Counted from the stretch's first letter, positions 35,930 through 44,588 are shown. The stretch is DNA of 63,985 bases from Actinomycetes bacterium (GCA_021844425.1 JAKBTL010000138.1:1-63985); one strand, 5' to 3'. Program-made: numbers and translations. Notes: generated by a model not told the origin, from the sequence alone.

Positions 35930-36802
35930 GTGAGCGAGCTCTTCGAGGTGCACACGTCGCCGGTGCTGAACGCGCCCGTCCTGGTCGTGGCCATGGAGGG
36001 CTGGGTCGACGCCGGCCTCGGGGCGGCCAACGCAGTCGCATCGCTCACGGACCACCCGCCGACGACCGGCGTGGTGACCTTCGACAGCGACCACTTCCTC
36101 GATCTTCGCGCCCGACGCCCGATCGTCCGCATCGTCGACGGCATCACGACCGAGCTGCAGTGGCAACGAATGCAGCTGCGTCACGGGCACGACCAGGCCG
36201 GTGCGGACGTGCTCTACCTCGTCGGCCCGGAGCCCGACTACCACTGGCGCGAGTTCGTCGACGCAGTGGTACAGCTCGCGCTGCGTCACGGTGTGCGCCT
36301 CGTCGTCGGCATGGGCGCGTTCCCCGCGGCTGCGCCCCATACCCGTCCCGTCCGCCTCGCGGCGACCGCGCCGGCGGGCTCGGCAGATCTCGCCGCGCAG
36401 ATCGGCGTCGTCCAAGGCGAGCTCGAGGTCCCCGCAGGGGTGCTCTCCGCCCTCGAGGTCGCGCTCGGCGAGGCGCACATCCCGACCGTGAGCCTCTGGG
36501 CGCGCGTCCCCCACTACGTCTCGGCGATGCCGTTCCCAATGGCGAGCGCCGCGCTCGTAGACGGGCTCGCAGCCGTGTCCGGGCTCCAGCTCGACTCCAC
36601 GGTCCTGCGCGCCGCCGGCGACCGCGCGCGCGGCCAGGTCGACGAGCTCATCGCGGGAAACCCTGAGCACGTGGCCATGGTCGCCAAGCTCGAAGAGGTG
36701 ATCGACAGCTCCGAGGGGAACGCGCTCGGCCTGGAAGAGGTCCCTTCCGCCGACGAGCTGGCCGCAGAGCTCGAGCGCTTCCTTCGCGGCGAGGACCACT
36801 GA
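35930..36802 (+). CDS. PAC2-family protein
   Basis: A 290-aa PAC2 (proteasome assembly chaperone-like) protein, common in proteasome-bearing actinobacteria but of unproven function there. Key segments are LVVAMEGWVDAGLGAANAVA, DLRARRPIVRIVDG, LVGPEPDYHWREFVDAV, VGMGAFPAAAPHTRPV and SLWARVPHYVSAMPFPMA. GTG 35930 gives the typical N-terminus. It sits 26 bp before the LLM oxidoreductase gene and may share a transcript. Confidence 0.9.
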   Translation: MSELFEVHTSPVLNAPVLVVAMEGWVDAGLGAANAVASLTDHPPTTGVVTFDSDHFLDLRARRPIVRIVDGITTELQWQRMQLRHGHDQAGADVLYLVGPEPDYHWREFVDAVVQLALRHGVRLVVGMGAFPAAAPHTRPVRLAATAPAGSADLAAQIGVVQGELEVPAGVLSALEVALGEAHIPTVSLWARVPHYVSAMPFPMASAALVDGLAAVSGLQLDSTVLRAAGDRARGQVDELIAGNPEHVAMVAKLEEVIDSSEGNALGLEEVPSADELAAELERFLRGEDH

Positions 36803-36828
36803 CGCGGTGGGGGACGGAGGGAGGAAGC

Positions 36829-37836
36829 ATGAAGATCGACGGTGCGATCGGCTTCGACCCCACGGGGATCGCCGCCTCGGCGCGGCGGCTCGAAGAAGCC
36901 GGCTACGACGGCGCATGGTGCGCCGAGACCGGGCGGGACCCGTTCATCCCCCTCGCGGTGGCGGCGGACGCGACCGACCGGATCGAGCTCGCGACGGGCA
37001 TCGCCGTCGCCTTCGCCCGCAATCCGATGACGCTCGCCATGGCGGCGAACGACCTCCAGCAGCTTTCCAATGGCCGCTTCATCCTCGGTCTCGGCTCCCA
37101 GATCAAGCCCCACATCACCAAGCGGTACTCGATGCCGTGGTCGCACCCCGCCCCGCGCATGCGCGAGCTCATCCTTGCGATCCGCGCGATCTGGAAGACC
37201 TGGGAGACCGGCACCCCACTCGACTTCCGGGGCGACTTCTACACGCACACGCTCATGACCCCGTTCTTCGATCCAGGGCCGAACCCGTACGGCAACCCGA
37301 AGATCATGCTCGGCGCGGTCGGCACGCACATGGCGGAGGTCGCCGGTGAAGCAGGCGACGGGCTTCTCGTCCACCCGTTCACCACTGCGCGCTACCTGCG
37401 CGAGGTGAGCATCCCGGCACTCGAGCGCGGCGCGGCGAAGACGGGCAAGGTGCGCCACGACCTCGTGGTCGCACTCCCTGGCTTCGTCGTGACCGGGTCG
37501 ACCGAGGAGGAGATGGCCGCCGCCGCGAAGGCTGCCAAGTCGCAGCTCGCCTTCTACGGCTCGACGCCCGCCTACCGTCCGGTCCTCGAGCTGCACGGCT
37601 GGGGGGAGCTCCAAGCAGAGCTGCACGCCCGCTCCAAGCGCGGAGAGTGGGACGCGATGGGCGAGCTCATCGACGACGAGGTCCTCCACGCGTTCGCGGT
37701 TGTCGCGCCTGTCGACCGCGTCGCCGCGGCGGTGCTCGAACGCTGGGGCGGTCTCGTGGACCGCTTCAGCTTCTACGCTGCGCTGCCGGAGCCTGCCATG
37801 GCGTCGGTGATCGCCACGTTCAAGCAGTCGTCGTGA
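36829..37836 (+). CDS. LLM-class (F420-dependent type) oxidoreductase
   Basis: A 335-aa luciferase-like monooxygenase-fold protein. Features: EEAGYDGAWCAETGRDPFIPL, IELATGIAVAFARNPMTLA, DLQQLSNGRFILGLGSQIKPHI and IMLGAVGTHMAEVAGEAGDGLLVHPF. It resembles the actinobacterial F420-dependent LLM proteins of the 3617-type family. The cofactor and substrate are inferred. The start follows GGGAGGAAGC. Its 3' end overlaps the convergent leuS end by 17 bp. Confidence 0.88.
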   Translation: MKIDGAIGFDPTGIAASARRLEEAGYDGAWCAETGRDPFIPLAVAADATDRIELATGIAVAFARNPMTLAMAANDLQQLSNGRFILGLGSQIKPHITKRYSMPWSHPAPRMRELILAIRAIWKTWETGTPLDFRGDFYTHTLMTPFFDPGPNPYGNPKIMLGAVGTHMAEVAGEAGDGLLVHPFTTARYLREVSIPALERGAAKTGKVRHDLVVALPGFVVTGSTEEEMAAAAKAAKSQLAFYGSTPAYRPVLELHGWGELQAELHARSKRGEWDAMGELIDDEVLHAFAVVAPVDRVAAAVLERWGGLVDRFSFYAALPEPAMASVIATFKQSS

Positions 37837-40300
37837 CGACGTTCACAAGGCGGGGCGCCCGCACGATGACGCGTGCCGGCAGCGCAGCGCCGAGCGCCTC
37901 GACGACCCGAGCGGAGGCCAGCGCCCGGGATCGGGCCTCGTCCTCGCTGATGGTGGCGGGGACCTCGAGGCGGTCGCGGACCTTGCCGTCCACCTGGACG
38001 ACCATCGTGACGGTTGCTTCGGCCACGAGCGCCGGATCGAACCCGGGCCACGGACGCGCGTGGAGCCTGTCGCCGTGGCGGCGCTCCCACAGCTCGGCCG
38101 TCACGTGCGGCGCCATGGGCGCGAGCAGGTGCAAGAGCGCGTCCAGCGCTTCTCCGAGCACTCCGGCATGGGGGTCCTCTCGGGCGTAGTCCCGGAGCAG
38201 GTTGACCTGCTCCATGCAGTGCGCGACCGCAGTGTTGTACGACCACCGCTCGATGTCCGAGGTCACCTGCTGGATCGTCCGGTGGGTCGCACGACGCAAC
38301 TCGATGTCGGCCTCTCGCAGCTCGCCGTCGCGTCCCCCTTCGCGGGCGCTCTCCGCGAGGCGCCACAGCCGGTCGAGGAACCGGCCGCAGCCGTCGATGA
38401 CCTCGTCGGTCTGGTGCGTCCAGTCGAAGTCGTCTGCAGGCGGACCGACGAAGAGGTGGAAGAGCCGGAGCGCGTCCGCCCCGACGTTCTCGTAGTAACG
38501 CGCGGGAGCGATCAGGTTGCCCTTCGACTTGGACATCTTCGAGCCGTCCATCCGGATCATGCCTTGGGTGAACAGGCGGCTGAACGGTTCGCGCGAAAGC
38601 TCGGGGGGCGCGAGCCCCACGTCGACGAGGGCTCTCGTGAAGAACCGGGCGTACATGAGGTGGAGGATCGCGTGCTCGATGCCGCCGATGTACTGGTCGA
38701 CGGGCATCCAGCGGACGACGGCCGCCGCGCTGAACGGCACCTCGGCGTCGAACGGGTCGCAGAAGCGCAGGAAGTACCAGCTCGAGTCGACGAACGTGTC
38801 CATCGTGTCGGTCTCGCGCTCGGCGGGCTCCCCCCCGATGGGGCAGACGGTGCGCTTGAAAACCTCGTGTTGCGCGAGCGGCGACTGTCCGGTCGGCAGG
38901 AACTCCACGTCGTCGGGGGCGAGCACGGGGAGCTGGTCCTCGGGCACCGGGACGGCGCCGTGGACCGGGCAGTGGACGATCGGGATCGGACAACCCCAGA
39001 AGCGCTGGCGGGACACGAGCCAGTCGCGGAGGCGGTAGTTGACCTTGCGCCGGCCGCGCCCCTCGCGCTCGAGCGCGAGGATCGCGGCCTCCTTCGCCTC
39101 GGCGACGCGAAGGCCGTCGAGGAAACCGCTGTTCACCTTCACCCCGTCGCCCGCGTAGGCCTCGCCGCCCTGCTCTTCCCAGCCCTCGGGCGGCTCCACG
39201 GTGCGAACGATGGGGAGGCCATGGAGCTTGGCGAACGCCCAGTCGCGCTGGTCCTCTGCGGGAACGGCCATGATCGCCCCGGTTCCGTAACCCATGAGGA
39301 CGTAGTCCGCGACGTAGACGGGGAGCTCCTCGCCGCTGAAGGGGTTGACCACGAAGCTGCCCGTGCATGCGCCGCGCTTCTCGAGCGCGGGACCGCCCTC
39401 GGCGATCGCCGTGCGCTCGATCTCGGTCTCGCACGCGACGCGGGCGCGGAGCTCCTCGACCGCCGCTCGGCACTCCGGGGTCGTGAGCTCGTCCACGAGC
39501 GGGTGCTCGGGCGCCATGACCGCGTAGGTCATCCCGAAGGTGGTGTCAGGCCTCGTCGTGAAGACGGTGAGCGTGAGGTCAGGGCGTCCCGCGACGGCGA
39601 GGTCGATCTCCGCCCCCTCGGAACGGCCGATCCAGTTGCGCTGCATCACCTTCACGCGCTCGGGCCACTCGAGCGTGTCGAGGCCGGCGAGCAGCTCGTC
39701 GGCGTACGAGGTGATCTTGAAGAACCACTGCTCGAGGTCGCGGGTCACCACGACGTCTCCAGACCGCTCGCAGGTGCCGTCGGCCAGGACCTGCTCGTTG
39801 GCAAGGACGGTCTGGCAGCCTGGGCACCAGTTGACCGGCGCAGTCGCGCGGTAGGCGAGGCCCGCCTTCAAGAAGCGCAGGAAGATGAGCTGCGTCCAGT
39901 GGATGTAGCTCGGATCGTGGCTGCGGACTTCGCGCCGCCAGTCGTAGACGGCGCCGAGGCGCACGAGGGACTCCTTCAGCTCCGCGATGCGCGCGTCGGT
40001 GAAGACACGGGGATGGGTCCCGGTCCGGATCGCCGCGTTCTCCGCCGGCAGCCCGAACGAGTCGAAGCCGAGCGGGGAGAGGACCGCCTTCCCCCGCATG
40101 GTCTGGTAGCGCACCACGAGGTCGCCGAAGGTGTAGTTCCGCACGTGACCCTGGTGGGCGGGCCCCGACGGGTACGGGTACATGCACAGGGCGTAGAAGG
40201 GGGGCCGCGGGTCGTCGTTGTCGACCTCGTAGGTGCCCTCGTCCTGCCACCGCGCCTGCCACTTCTTCTCGACCGTCTGCACGTCGTAGGCCCTCGCCAT
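37820..40300 (-). CDS. leuS: Leucyl-tRNA synthetase
   Basis: Class I aminoacyl-tRNA synthetase, 826 aa. HIGH-type motif PYPSGPAHQGHVRNY near the N-terminus, a CP1 editing domain with TTRPDTTFG, CPVHG/VPVPEDQLPVLAPDDVEF, the KMSKSKGNLI motif, and the C-terminal anticodon-binding domain. The MARAYDVQTVEKKWQARW start at 40300 is canonical. The frame continues upstream through a repetitive GC-rich stretch and is not part of the protein. Confidence 0.97.
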   Translation of the reverse strand: MARAYDVQTVEKKWQARWQDEGTYEVDNDDPRPPFYALCMYPYPSGPAHQGHVRNYTFGDLVVRYQTMRGKAVLSPLGFDSFGLPAENAAIRTGTHPRVFTDARIAELKESLVRLGAVYDWRREVRSHDPSYIHWTQLIFLRFLKAGLAYRATAPVNWCPGCQTVLANEQVLADGTCERSGDVVVTRDLEQWFFKITSYADELLAGLDTLEWPERVKVMQRNWIGRSEGAEIDLAVAGRPDLTLTVFTTRPDTTFGMTYAVMAPEHPLVDELTTPECRAAVEELRARVACETEIERTAIAEGGPALEKRGACTGSFVVNPFSGEELPVYVADYVLMGYGTGAIMAVPAEDQRDWAFAKLHGLPIVRTVEPPEGWEEQGGEAYAGDGVKVNSGFLDGLRVAEAKEAAILALEREGRGRRKVNYRLRDWLVSRQRFWGCPIPIVHCPVHGAVPVPEDQLPVLAPDDVEFLPTGQSPLAQHEVFKRTVCPIGGEPAERETDTMDTFVDSSWYFLRFCDPFDAEVPFSAAAVVRWMPVDQYIGGIEHAILHLMYARFFTRALVDVGLAPPELSREPFSRLFTQGMIRMDGSKMSKSKGNLIAPARYYENVGADALRLFHLFVGPPADDFDWTHQTDEVIDGCGRFLDRLWRLAESAREGGRDGELREADIELRRATHRTIQQVTSDIERWSYNTAVAHCMEQVNLLRDYAREDPHAGVLGEALDALLHLLAPMAPHVTAELWERRHGDRLHARPWPGFDPALVAEATVTMVVQVDGKVRDRLEVPATISEDEARSRALASARVVEALGAALPARVIVRAPRLVNVVTTTA

Positions 40301-40365
40301 GGGCGGCGATGCTACCGCCGGGTGACAGGAGCACCCCCGTGCGCCTCCGTGCGCCTTCGTGCACC

Positions 40366-40464
40366 AGTGCCGTCCCCGCCCCCGGCACCTGCCCGTCCCG
40401 CCACCTGCCCGGGATCTGTCCGTCCCCGGCACCTGCGCGGGACCTGTCCGTCCCCGGCACCCCG
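40366..40464. repeat. Degenerate GC-rich repeats upstream of leuS
   Basis: The core CCGTCCCCGGCACCTG recurs with variation several times; the clearest pair is a 28-bp unit at about 40413-40440 and 40441-40464 sharing CTGTCCGTCCCCGGCACC. It lies between leuS and tRNA-Ala. No protein-coding reading is plausible. It may affect the leuS leader, but no T-box features are seen. Confidence 0.55.
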
Positions 40465-40562
40465 CGCCATCCAGGTGCACCGGCCAGATGCGGCGGACCA
40501 ACATGCTTGTCGCAGCGCTTCCGCCGCCCATCGCTCGGCTGGTAACCTGCCGGTTTGCACCC

Positions 40563-40636
40563 GGGGGCGTAGCTCAGCTGGTAGAGCGCTTGACTGGCAG
40601 TCAAGAGGTCCGGGGGTTCGAGTCCCCTCGCCTCCA
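40563..40636 (+). tRNA. tRNA-Ala (anticodon GGC)
   Basis: A full cloverleaf folds: acceptor GGGGGCG with CGCCTCC, D arm GCTC/GAGC, anticodon arm CTTGA-CTGGCAG-TCAAG with anticodon GGC reading GCC, variable loop AGGTC, and T arm GGGGG-TTCGAGT-CCCCT. Discriminator A at 40636; CCA is not encoded in full (CC then TG). An accessory region with toxin-antitoxin genes starts about 150 bp downstream, so this tRNA may have served as an integration site, though I found no copy of its 3' end further right. Confidence 0.96.
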
Positions 40637-40792
40637 CCTGATTTTTGCTCAACGTCAGCGCTGCTCGGGACCACTGCGCCCCGGTCAGAGTCGACGGGAA
40701 TCGAACCGGGTGGCCATGCCGAGTCCAGATCGCGATCGAGCTGACTCTCCTGCTGCGAAGAGGGGTCACATCCCAGGCATAGCATCGCCGCT

Positions 40793-41140
40793 ATGGCTTG
40801 GGGTACGATCGAGCTCGAACAGGAGGTCGAGGCATGGCTCCTCACGCTCCCCGATGAGCTGTTCGGCCAAGCGGAGCGGTACATCGACCTGCTCGCCGAC
40901 GAAGGTGTGCATCTCGACGAGCCCTTCACTCGACAGCTCCGCGGGAAGCTCCGGGAGCTGCGCTTCCACCTCGGGCGCCAGCAGACGAGGATCACGTACT
41001 ACATCGCCACTGGGCGCAGGATCGTGCTGCTCACCGTGTTCGTGAAGGCGCACCAGCGAGAGCGTAGGGAAGTCCAACGGGCATGGAGCGCAATGCAGAC
41101 TTGCATCGCCGAGGGGCATACCCTAGAGGACGACGAATGA
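40793..41140 (+). CDS. RelE/HigB-family toxin
   Basis: A 115-aa protein of the phage-derived Gp49-like/HigB toxin family: EAWLLTLPDELFGQAERYIDLL, PFTRQLRGKLRELRF, QTRITYYIATGRRIVLLTVFVKAHQRE, ending in a Lys/His/Gln-Arg motif typical of ribosome-dependent mRNA interferases. It overlaps the following HTH gene by 4 bp (ATGA), the usual toxin-first HigBA order. The GTG/ATG near 40793 follows no strong ribosome site. Confidence 0.88.
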   Translation: MAWGTIELEQEVEAWLLTLPDELFGQAERYIDLLADEGVHLDEPFTRQLRGKLRELRFHLGRQQTRITYYIATGRRIVLLTVFVKAHQRERREVQRAWSAMQTCIAEGHTLEDDE

Positions 41141-41439
41141 CGCGCAAGACCTGGGACGAGGTGAAAAGGGAGCGGGCCGACTCGCCGGCTCGCCGCCGGG
41201 GCTACGAGCGCGCTGGGCGGACGATCAGGCTCGCGATGGAAATCCACGAGCTCCGGGAGAAGCGGGGGCTCAGCCAGCGCGAGCTCGCCGAGCGTCTCGG
41301 CACGACCCAGTCCGCTGTCGCGCGCCTCGAGGCTGGCAACGTGTCCCCCAGCCTACCGACCCTCGACAAGGTCGCCGAAGCGCTCGGGGTCGAGCTCGTC
41401 GTGAGCTTCGTGGACCTCGACGACCGGATAGCCGGCTGA
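41137..41439 (+). CDS. XRE-family antitoxin (HigA type)
   Basis: A 100-aa antitoxin with a helix-turn-helix of XRE type: IHELREKRGLSQRELAERLGTTQSAVARLEAGNVSPSLPTLDKVAEALG. The N-terminal 40 residues are basic (DEVKRERADSPARRRGYERAGR). It should neutralise the toxin and repress the operon. The start overlaps the toxin stop. Confidence 0.9.
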   Translation: MTRKTWDEVKRERADSPARRRGYERAGRTIRLAMEIHELREKRGLSQRELAERLGTTQSAVARLEAGNVSPSLPTLDKVAEALGVELVVSFVDLDDRIAG

Positions 41440-41632
41440 TCGGCTACGGGTGCCGAGCCAGTCAGCATTCGTAGTGCGTCGATGAGATGACGGAGCTGGC
41501 CGTGCAGTAGGCCGGAGTTCGAATAGCGACAACGCAACACCACAATTCCAACCTGCACGAACCGATATCGGGTGCGTTCGCGGGGAGTGGCTCGCTCAGC
41601 GCGCTGGGCGTGGCCGCGGTGGCGCCTTGGGG

Positions 41633-41965
41633 TCAGTTGCTGCTGGCGATGCCGAGGAACGTCACAATGGCACGGTTCAAGCGGACCAAATCGGTGTCGT
41701 CGAGCGCCCCGATCCGTCGGCCGAGTTTCGAGCGGTGCACGGTCGTGATCTTGTCGACCATGATGCGGCAGGGTTCGTGCACGCCGGCGGTCTCGGTCGG
41801 TGCGATGGCGAGCCGGAACAACGGGGCGTCGGTCGGGTCGGTGGTGCAGGGGCAGACCGTGACGGAGTCCGTGTCGAACCGGTCGTCCTGCACGATGATC
41901 GCCGGACGGGGCTTGCCCGCGTACCCGGTGCCGCCGCCCACGGTCCAGATATCGCCGCGGTTCAC
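41633..41965 (-). CDS. MazF-family mRNA interferase toxin
   Basis: A 110-aa PemK/MazF endoribonuclease: MNRGDIWTV, GYAGKPRPAIIVQDDRFDT, SVTVCPCTTD, HEPCRIMVDKITTVHRSKLGRRIGAL. The conserved PR-PxxVVQ stretch and the Thr/Ser of the second strand are present. It overlaps the antitoxin stop by 4 bp. About 190 bp of apparently empty sequence separates it from the convergent HigA-type gene. Confidence 0.93.
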   Translation of the reverse strand: MNRGDIWTVGGGTGYAGKPRPAIIVQDDRFDTDSVTVCPCTTDPTDAPLFRLAIAPTETAGVHEPCRIMVDKITTVHRSKLGRRIGALDDTDLVRLNRAIVTFLGIASSN

Positions 41966-42177
41966 TCGTCGGGCCAGTCCGACACTGAGTCCACGAACGC
42001 CTGGCCGTCGTCGGCGTGGGTGCTGGCGGACACCGCGCGTGACTGGCGATGGGCTTCCTCGGCGAAGCCGGGAGCACCGACGTCTGGCACCCAGATCTGC
42101 ACGGGCCGGAGCCCCTGGGCGCGCAGGCGGGCACGGTGCTCCCGAACTCGTTGCCTCGATCCGGTGTCGGCCACCAT
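41962..42177 (-). CDS. MazE-type antitoxin, DUF3018 family
   Basis: A 71-aa antitoxin: SRQRVREHRARLRAQGLRPVQIWVPDV is the DNA-binding part seen in DUF3018/MazE-like antitoxins, followed by an acidic C-terminus (FVDSVSDWPDE) that would occupy the toxin. ATG 42177 or GTG 42174 are both possible; the ribosome site GAGGAGG favours GTG by spacing. A perfect palindrome lies just upstream (42187-42200). Confidence 0.9.
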   Translation of the reverse strand: MVADTGSRQRVREHRARLRAQGLRPVQIWVPDVGAPGFAEEAHRQSRAVSASTHADDGQAFVDSVSDWPDE

Positions 42178-42186
42178 CGCCTCCTC

Positions 42187-42200
42187 GTTACATGTAACGA
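42187..42200. promoter_or_regulatory. Palindromic operator upstream of mazEF-type pair
   Basis: CGTTACATGTAACG is a perfect 14-bp palindrome 10 bp upstream of the antitoxin start, immediately before the ribosome site; a second small palindrome CGATATCG (42199-42206) abuts it. The position fits an autoregulatory site for the antitoxin or toxin-antitoxin complex. Confidence 0.7.
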
Positions 42201-42206
42201 TATCGG

Positions 42207-42752
42207 ATCGCGGGTTCGATGTGAAGTGCGGCCAATGCACGCCACGGAAGATGAGCGAGCTGGGACGGGCACGCCCACGCCGGCCGTGACCCCAGGGCCT
42301 TCACACAGTCACGGCAGGGCCACCGACGAACACGACGCGGTTCGCATGCTGTCCTCCAAGGTCCACAAGTTCAACCTGGGGAGAGAGGGGACCGGGGCGG
42401 CCGCCAACCGGCGACGGGGCGAGAACCGCCCGGAACCAGGGAGGACGCCGCGGCGGGACCGGGGACACGAGCGGGCGCCGGCCAGCCAGCCAGCGGCCGG
42501 TGACCGGCGGAGCCGGGCGACGGGCGCCGCCGACGAGAGCCGAGGCGGGAAGGGACCGGGCGCGGGGACGCACCAACGGACCGACAAACTTGGGTGAGGC
42601 CCTAGCGGTGGGGACGCAGGGGACGCCCAGGCGAGGCACGAGACGCCGGGGCGAGAGCAGGGCAGCCACGAGACCAGCGGGCCGGCAGGGACGCCCAAGG
42701 CGGACGGGGGGGCGCCAGGGGGCGGGAGACGCCGGCCTGGGTGCCCGGGCGC
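42207..42752. other. GC-rich stretch without recognisable gene
   Basis: About 550 bp of extremely GC-rich, purine-skewed sequence on the plus strand (many GGGAC, GACGGG and GAGC runs). Open frames on the minus strand read as Arg/Pro/Ser-rich random sequence. No RNA fold or repeat unit was recognised. It separates the MazEF-type pair from the ATPase remnant and looks like decayed mobile-element DNA. Confidence 0.4.
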
Positions 42753-43458
42753 CTACCCGAAGCCGCGGACGAGCGCGAGCGCCGGGCGCGCGGGAGTGGG
42801 CTCGAGGGCGAGAGCGGCGGCGACGATCGCACGGACCTCGATGTCGGGCCAGCGGGCGTCGTCGAAGAGGACGACGCCGCACACGTCCGCTCCGGTCGCC
42901 CGCCAGCGCTGGCCATGGGGGCCGGGGACGATGAGGGCGAGTCCTTCTGCGGGCACGAGCGCCCGGGCGCCGGGGACCATCCGCTCGCTCAGCTCGGCGC
43001 CGAGCAGCTCGGCCACGTCATCTGCGACGGTCTGCGTGGACGGGGTGAGGCGGCCCGCATCGAGGACGGGGAGAGCACCTGGACGTAGGAGCGCCCGGGC
43101 TGCGGACTGGCACGCGGCAAGGCTGGCGAGCCCGCTCGTGTTCAGCATGACCATGCTCCGGATCCGATCGGGCAGGAGGACCGCTCGGTGGTCCTTCCCG
43201 GCGTTGAACGCGCAGAGGACCGTCGCCGGCATGGTGAAGGTCTCACCCTCCCAGGAGATCACCGAGTCGCCCTGGAGGAGCCGGAGCCCGATGGCGAGGC
43301 GATCGCCGGCCGCCTTGTCCAGCTCGTCGAGCGTGAGCACGGGGAGCCCGATGGCGGCGGCCGGCCAGCTCGGCGTCGACACCAGCGAGGCTCACGCTGG
43401 CAGGTGCAGGGTCGCCGTAGGGCTCGTCGGGCACGACGCCGGCACGGTAAGGTGTCAT
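42753..43458 (-). pseudogene. AAA+ ATPase remnant, N-terminal part deleted and frameshifted
   Basis: From 43382 down to 42753 the minus strand reads an AAA+ (MoxR/sigma54-like) fragment: a Walker B LPVLTLDELDKAAGDRLAIG, the pore-loop-like LLQGDSVISWEG, sensor-1 region MPATVLCAFNAG and PDRIRSMVMLNT. There is no Walker A. Just upstream in another frame a plausible start, MTPYRAGVVPDEPYGD at 43458, runs about 30 residues and ends in a frame break at about 43370; the ATPase frame has a TGA stop before that point. A deletion has apparently joined the start to the middle of the gene, out of frame. Confidence 0.6.
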
Positions 43459-43798
43459 GTCCCCGGTGCCGGCCCACCTGGTGCCACAGCGCCACGATGA
43501 GCGCTACAGCGATACCAACCACCACGGCCGCGAACCTGGCGGCAATGAGCACTTCGCCGAGGACTGCGAGCGCGCTGGCGAGCACCACCGCGACCAGCGT
43601 GCGAAGGATCGACCGGCCCAGCCCGCTATGGGCGATGGCCGCTGCACCGAGCACCAGTGCGACCAGACCCCTCGACGGGATCAGTCTCTCCGAGGATGGC
43701 TGCCTGGTGGCGTGCCGGCGGCGCAGCGCGAGCCCGGCGCAGGCGACAGCGACGATGGCGAGCCCGGCCCACGCTTGGGCGACGGCGGCCACCACCAC
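43259..43798 (-). CDS. Small membrane protein of an accessory element, 3' end uncertain
   Basis: GTG 43798 opens a frame whose first 115 residues form about four membrane helices (QAWAGLAIVAVACAGLALRR; GLVALVLGAAAIAHSG; LVAVVLASALAVLGEVLI; FAAVVVGIAVALIVALW). After GRHRGHDTL the frame becomes Arg/Pro-rich, overlaps the ATPase remnant in another frame and is probably not native. Size and position resemble spread/transfer membrane proteins of actinobacterial plasmids, but that is a guess. Real end probably near 43450. Confidence 0.4.
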   Translation of the reverse strand: MVVAAVAQAWAGLAIVAVACAGLALRRRHATRQPSSERLIPSRGLVALVLGAAAIAHSGLGRSILRTLVAVVLASALAVLGEVLIAARFAAVVVGIAVALIVALWHQVGRHRGHDTLPCRRRARRALRRPCTCQREPRWCRRRAGRPPPSGSPCSRSTSWTRRPAIASPSGSGSSRATR

Positions 43799-43817
43799 GT
43801 AGGCACCAGTGGCCGGC

Positions 43818-43901
43818 CTAACCGGGGGTGACGTGAGCGAGCCGGCGGCGCAGGCGGGCCGCTCGGAACGGGTCGGTGGACCGGGCGACGGTGGTGGTCA
43901 C
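43818..43901 (-). CDS. 27-aa ORF coupled to the upstream small ORF
   Basis: GTG 43901 overlaps the TGA of the upstream 75-codon ORF (GTGA) and reads MTTTVARSTDPFRAARLRRR and seven more residues to TAG 43818-43820. The coupling is the main reason to list it. The next membrane ORF starts 20 bp downstream. Function unknown; it may be part of a decayed operon. Confidence 0.25.
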   Translation of the reverse strand: MTTTVARSTDPFRAARLRRRLAHVTPG

Positions 43902-44125
43902 GGCGTGGGGTCCTCGGTGGTGGCGACGCTACCGGCCGGCTGTAACGCCGGGCTCGGTGCGCCGCGGGGTAGGTGCTGCTGCGCTGGGAGCTGGTCGAGC
44001 TGGTCGAGTAGGCGCCGCGTGGTGCGAACCCGGAGCAGACCACGCCACCGGCCACGTGGGCCGGACAATGGGACGCTCGCGTCGAGCACCGAGACGACAG
44101 GAGGCCGGGCCTGGTCCCAGCTCAC
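43898..44125 (-). CDS. Hypothetical 75-aa ORF in the accessory region
   Basis: Reads VVSVLDASVPLSGPRGRWRG then RVRTTRRLLDQLDQLPAQQH and a Pro/Ser-rich tail. No family recognised. It precedes the 27-aa ORF (GTGA overlap) and the membrane ORF, making a possible three- or four-gene operon with the ATPase remnant, as in plasmid-type transfer regions. Confidence 0.3.
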   Translation of the reverse strand: MSWDQARPPVVSVLDASVPLSGPRGRWRGLLRVRTTRRLLDQLDQLPAQQHLPRGAPSPALQPAGSVATTEDPTP

Positions 44126-44279
44126 CAGGCCACAGCGGCGTCAACCTGGGCCACCAGGGCTGCTCGGGTACTGCCTGCTCGCGTCGTCCATGGTTTGAGG
44201 GATGTCCGCCACGGGTACACGGGTCGTTGGGCTGGTCCGACGGTGTGCGTCTAGCCAGCAACCCAGAAACGGACTCCAA

Positions 44280-44588
44280 ATGAGCATGGCAAGCGGTATG
44301 GGTGGATCGCCGTGGCAGTACCCCGGTGACCGTTATTACTACGGGTGGTATGACCAGCAGCAATCCCAGCCAAGCGACGGCGAAATCAAGTCGAACGTTG
44401 TCGATCGCCTACGGGAGAATCTCCACACCAAGGAACACGATTTGGTAGTCGACGTCAAGAAGGGCGTGGTTATCCTGACCGGCGAGGTGTCCTCCTCTGT
44501 GGCGAAGCGAGCGGCCGGAGACGACTGCTGGGACACCCCCGGGGTCGTCGATGTCAGCAACCAGCTGAGCGTCTCAGCCCGCTCCTGA
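44280..44588 (+). CDS. BON-domain protein
   Basis: A 102-aa protein with a Gly/Tyr/Gln-rich N-terminus (MGGSPWQYPGDRYYYGWYDQ) and one BON domain: SDGEIKSNVVDRLRENLH, VVDVKKGVVILTGEVSSSVAK and TPGVVDVSNQLSV. BON domains are found in osmotic-shock and phospholipid- or K+-binding proteins (OsmY, Kbp). There is no signal peptide. ATG 44280 or 44286 is the start; the frame extends to 44202 without similarity. It is the best-preserved single gene in the accessory stretch. Confidence 0.8.
   Translation: MSMASGMGGSPWQYPGDRYYYGWYDQQQSQPSDGEIKSNVVDRLRENLHTKEHDLVVDVKKGVVILTGEVSSSVAKRAAGDDCWDTPGVVDVSNQLSVSARS

Noticed and set aside
40301-40562. T-box leader for leuS
   Set aside because: No T-box sequence or specifier loop; the region is GC-rich degenerate repeats.
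40693-40712. T-arm-like sequence GGTTCGATTCCCG on the minus strand after tRNA-Ala, as a tRNA gene or att remnant
   Set aside because: The T stem has mismatches and no anticodon or acceptor arm folds around it; at best a small tRNA fragment.
42301-42882. 193-codon minus-strand ORF near the MazEF-type pair
   Set aside because: Arg/Pro-rich low-complexity reading with no coding signal.
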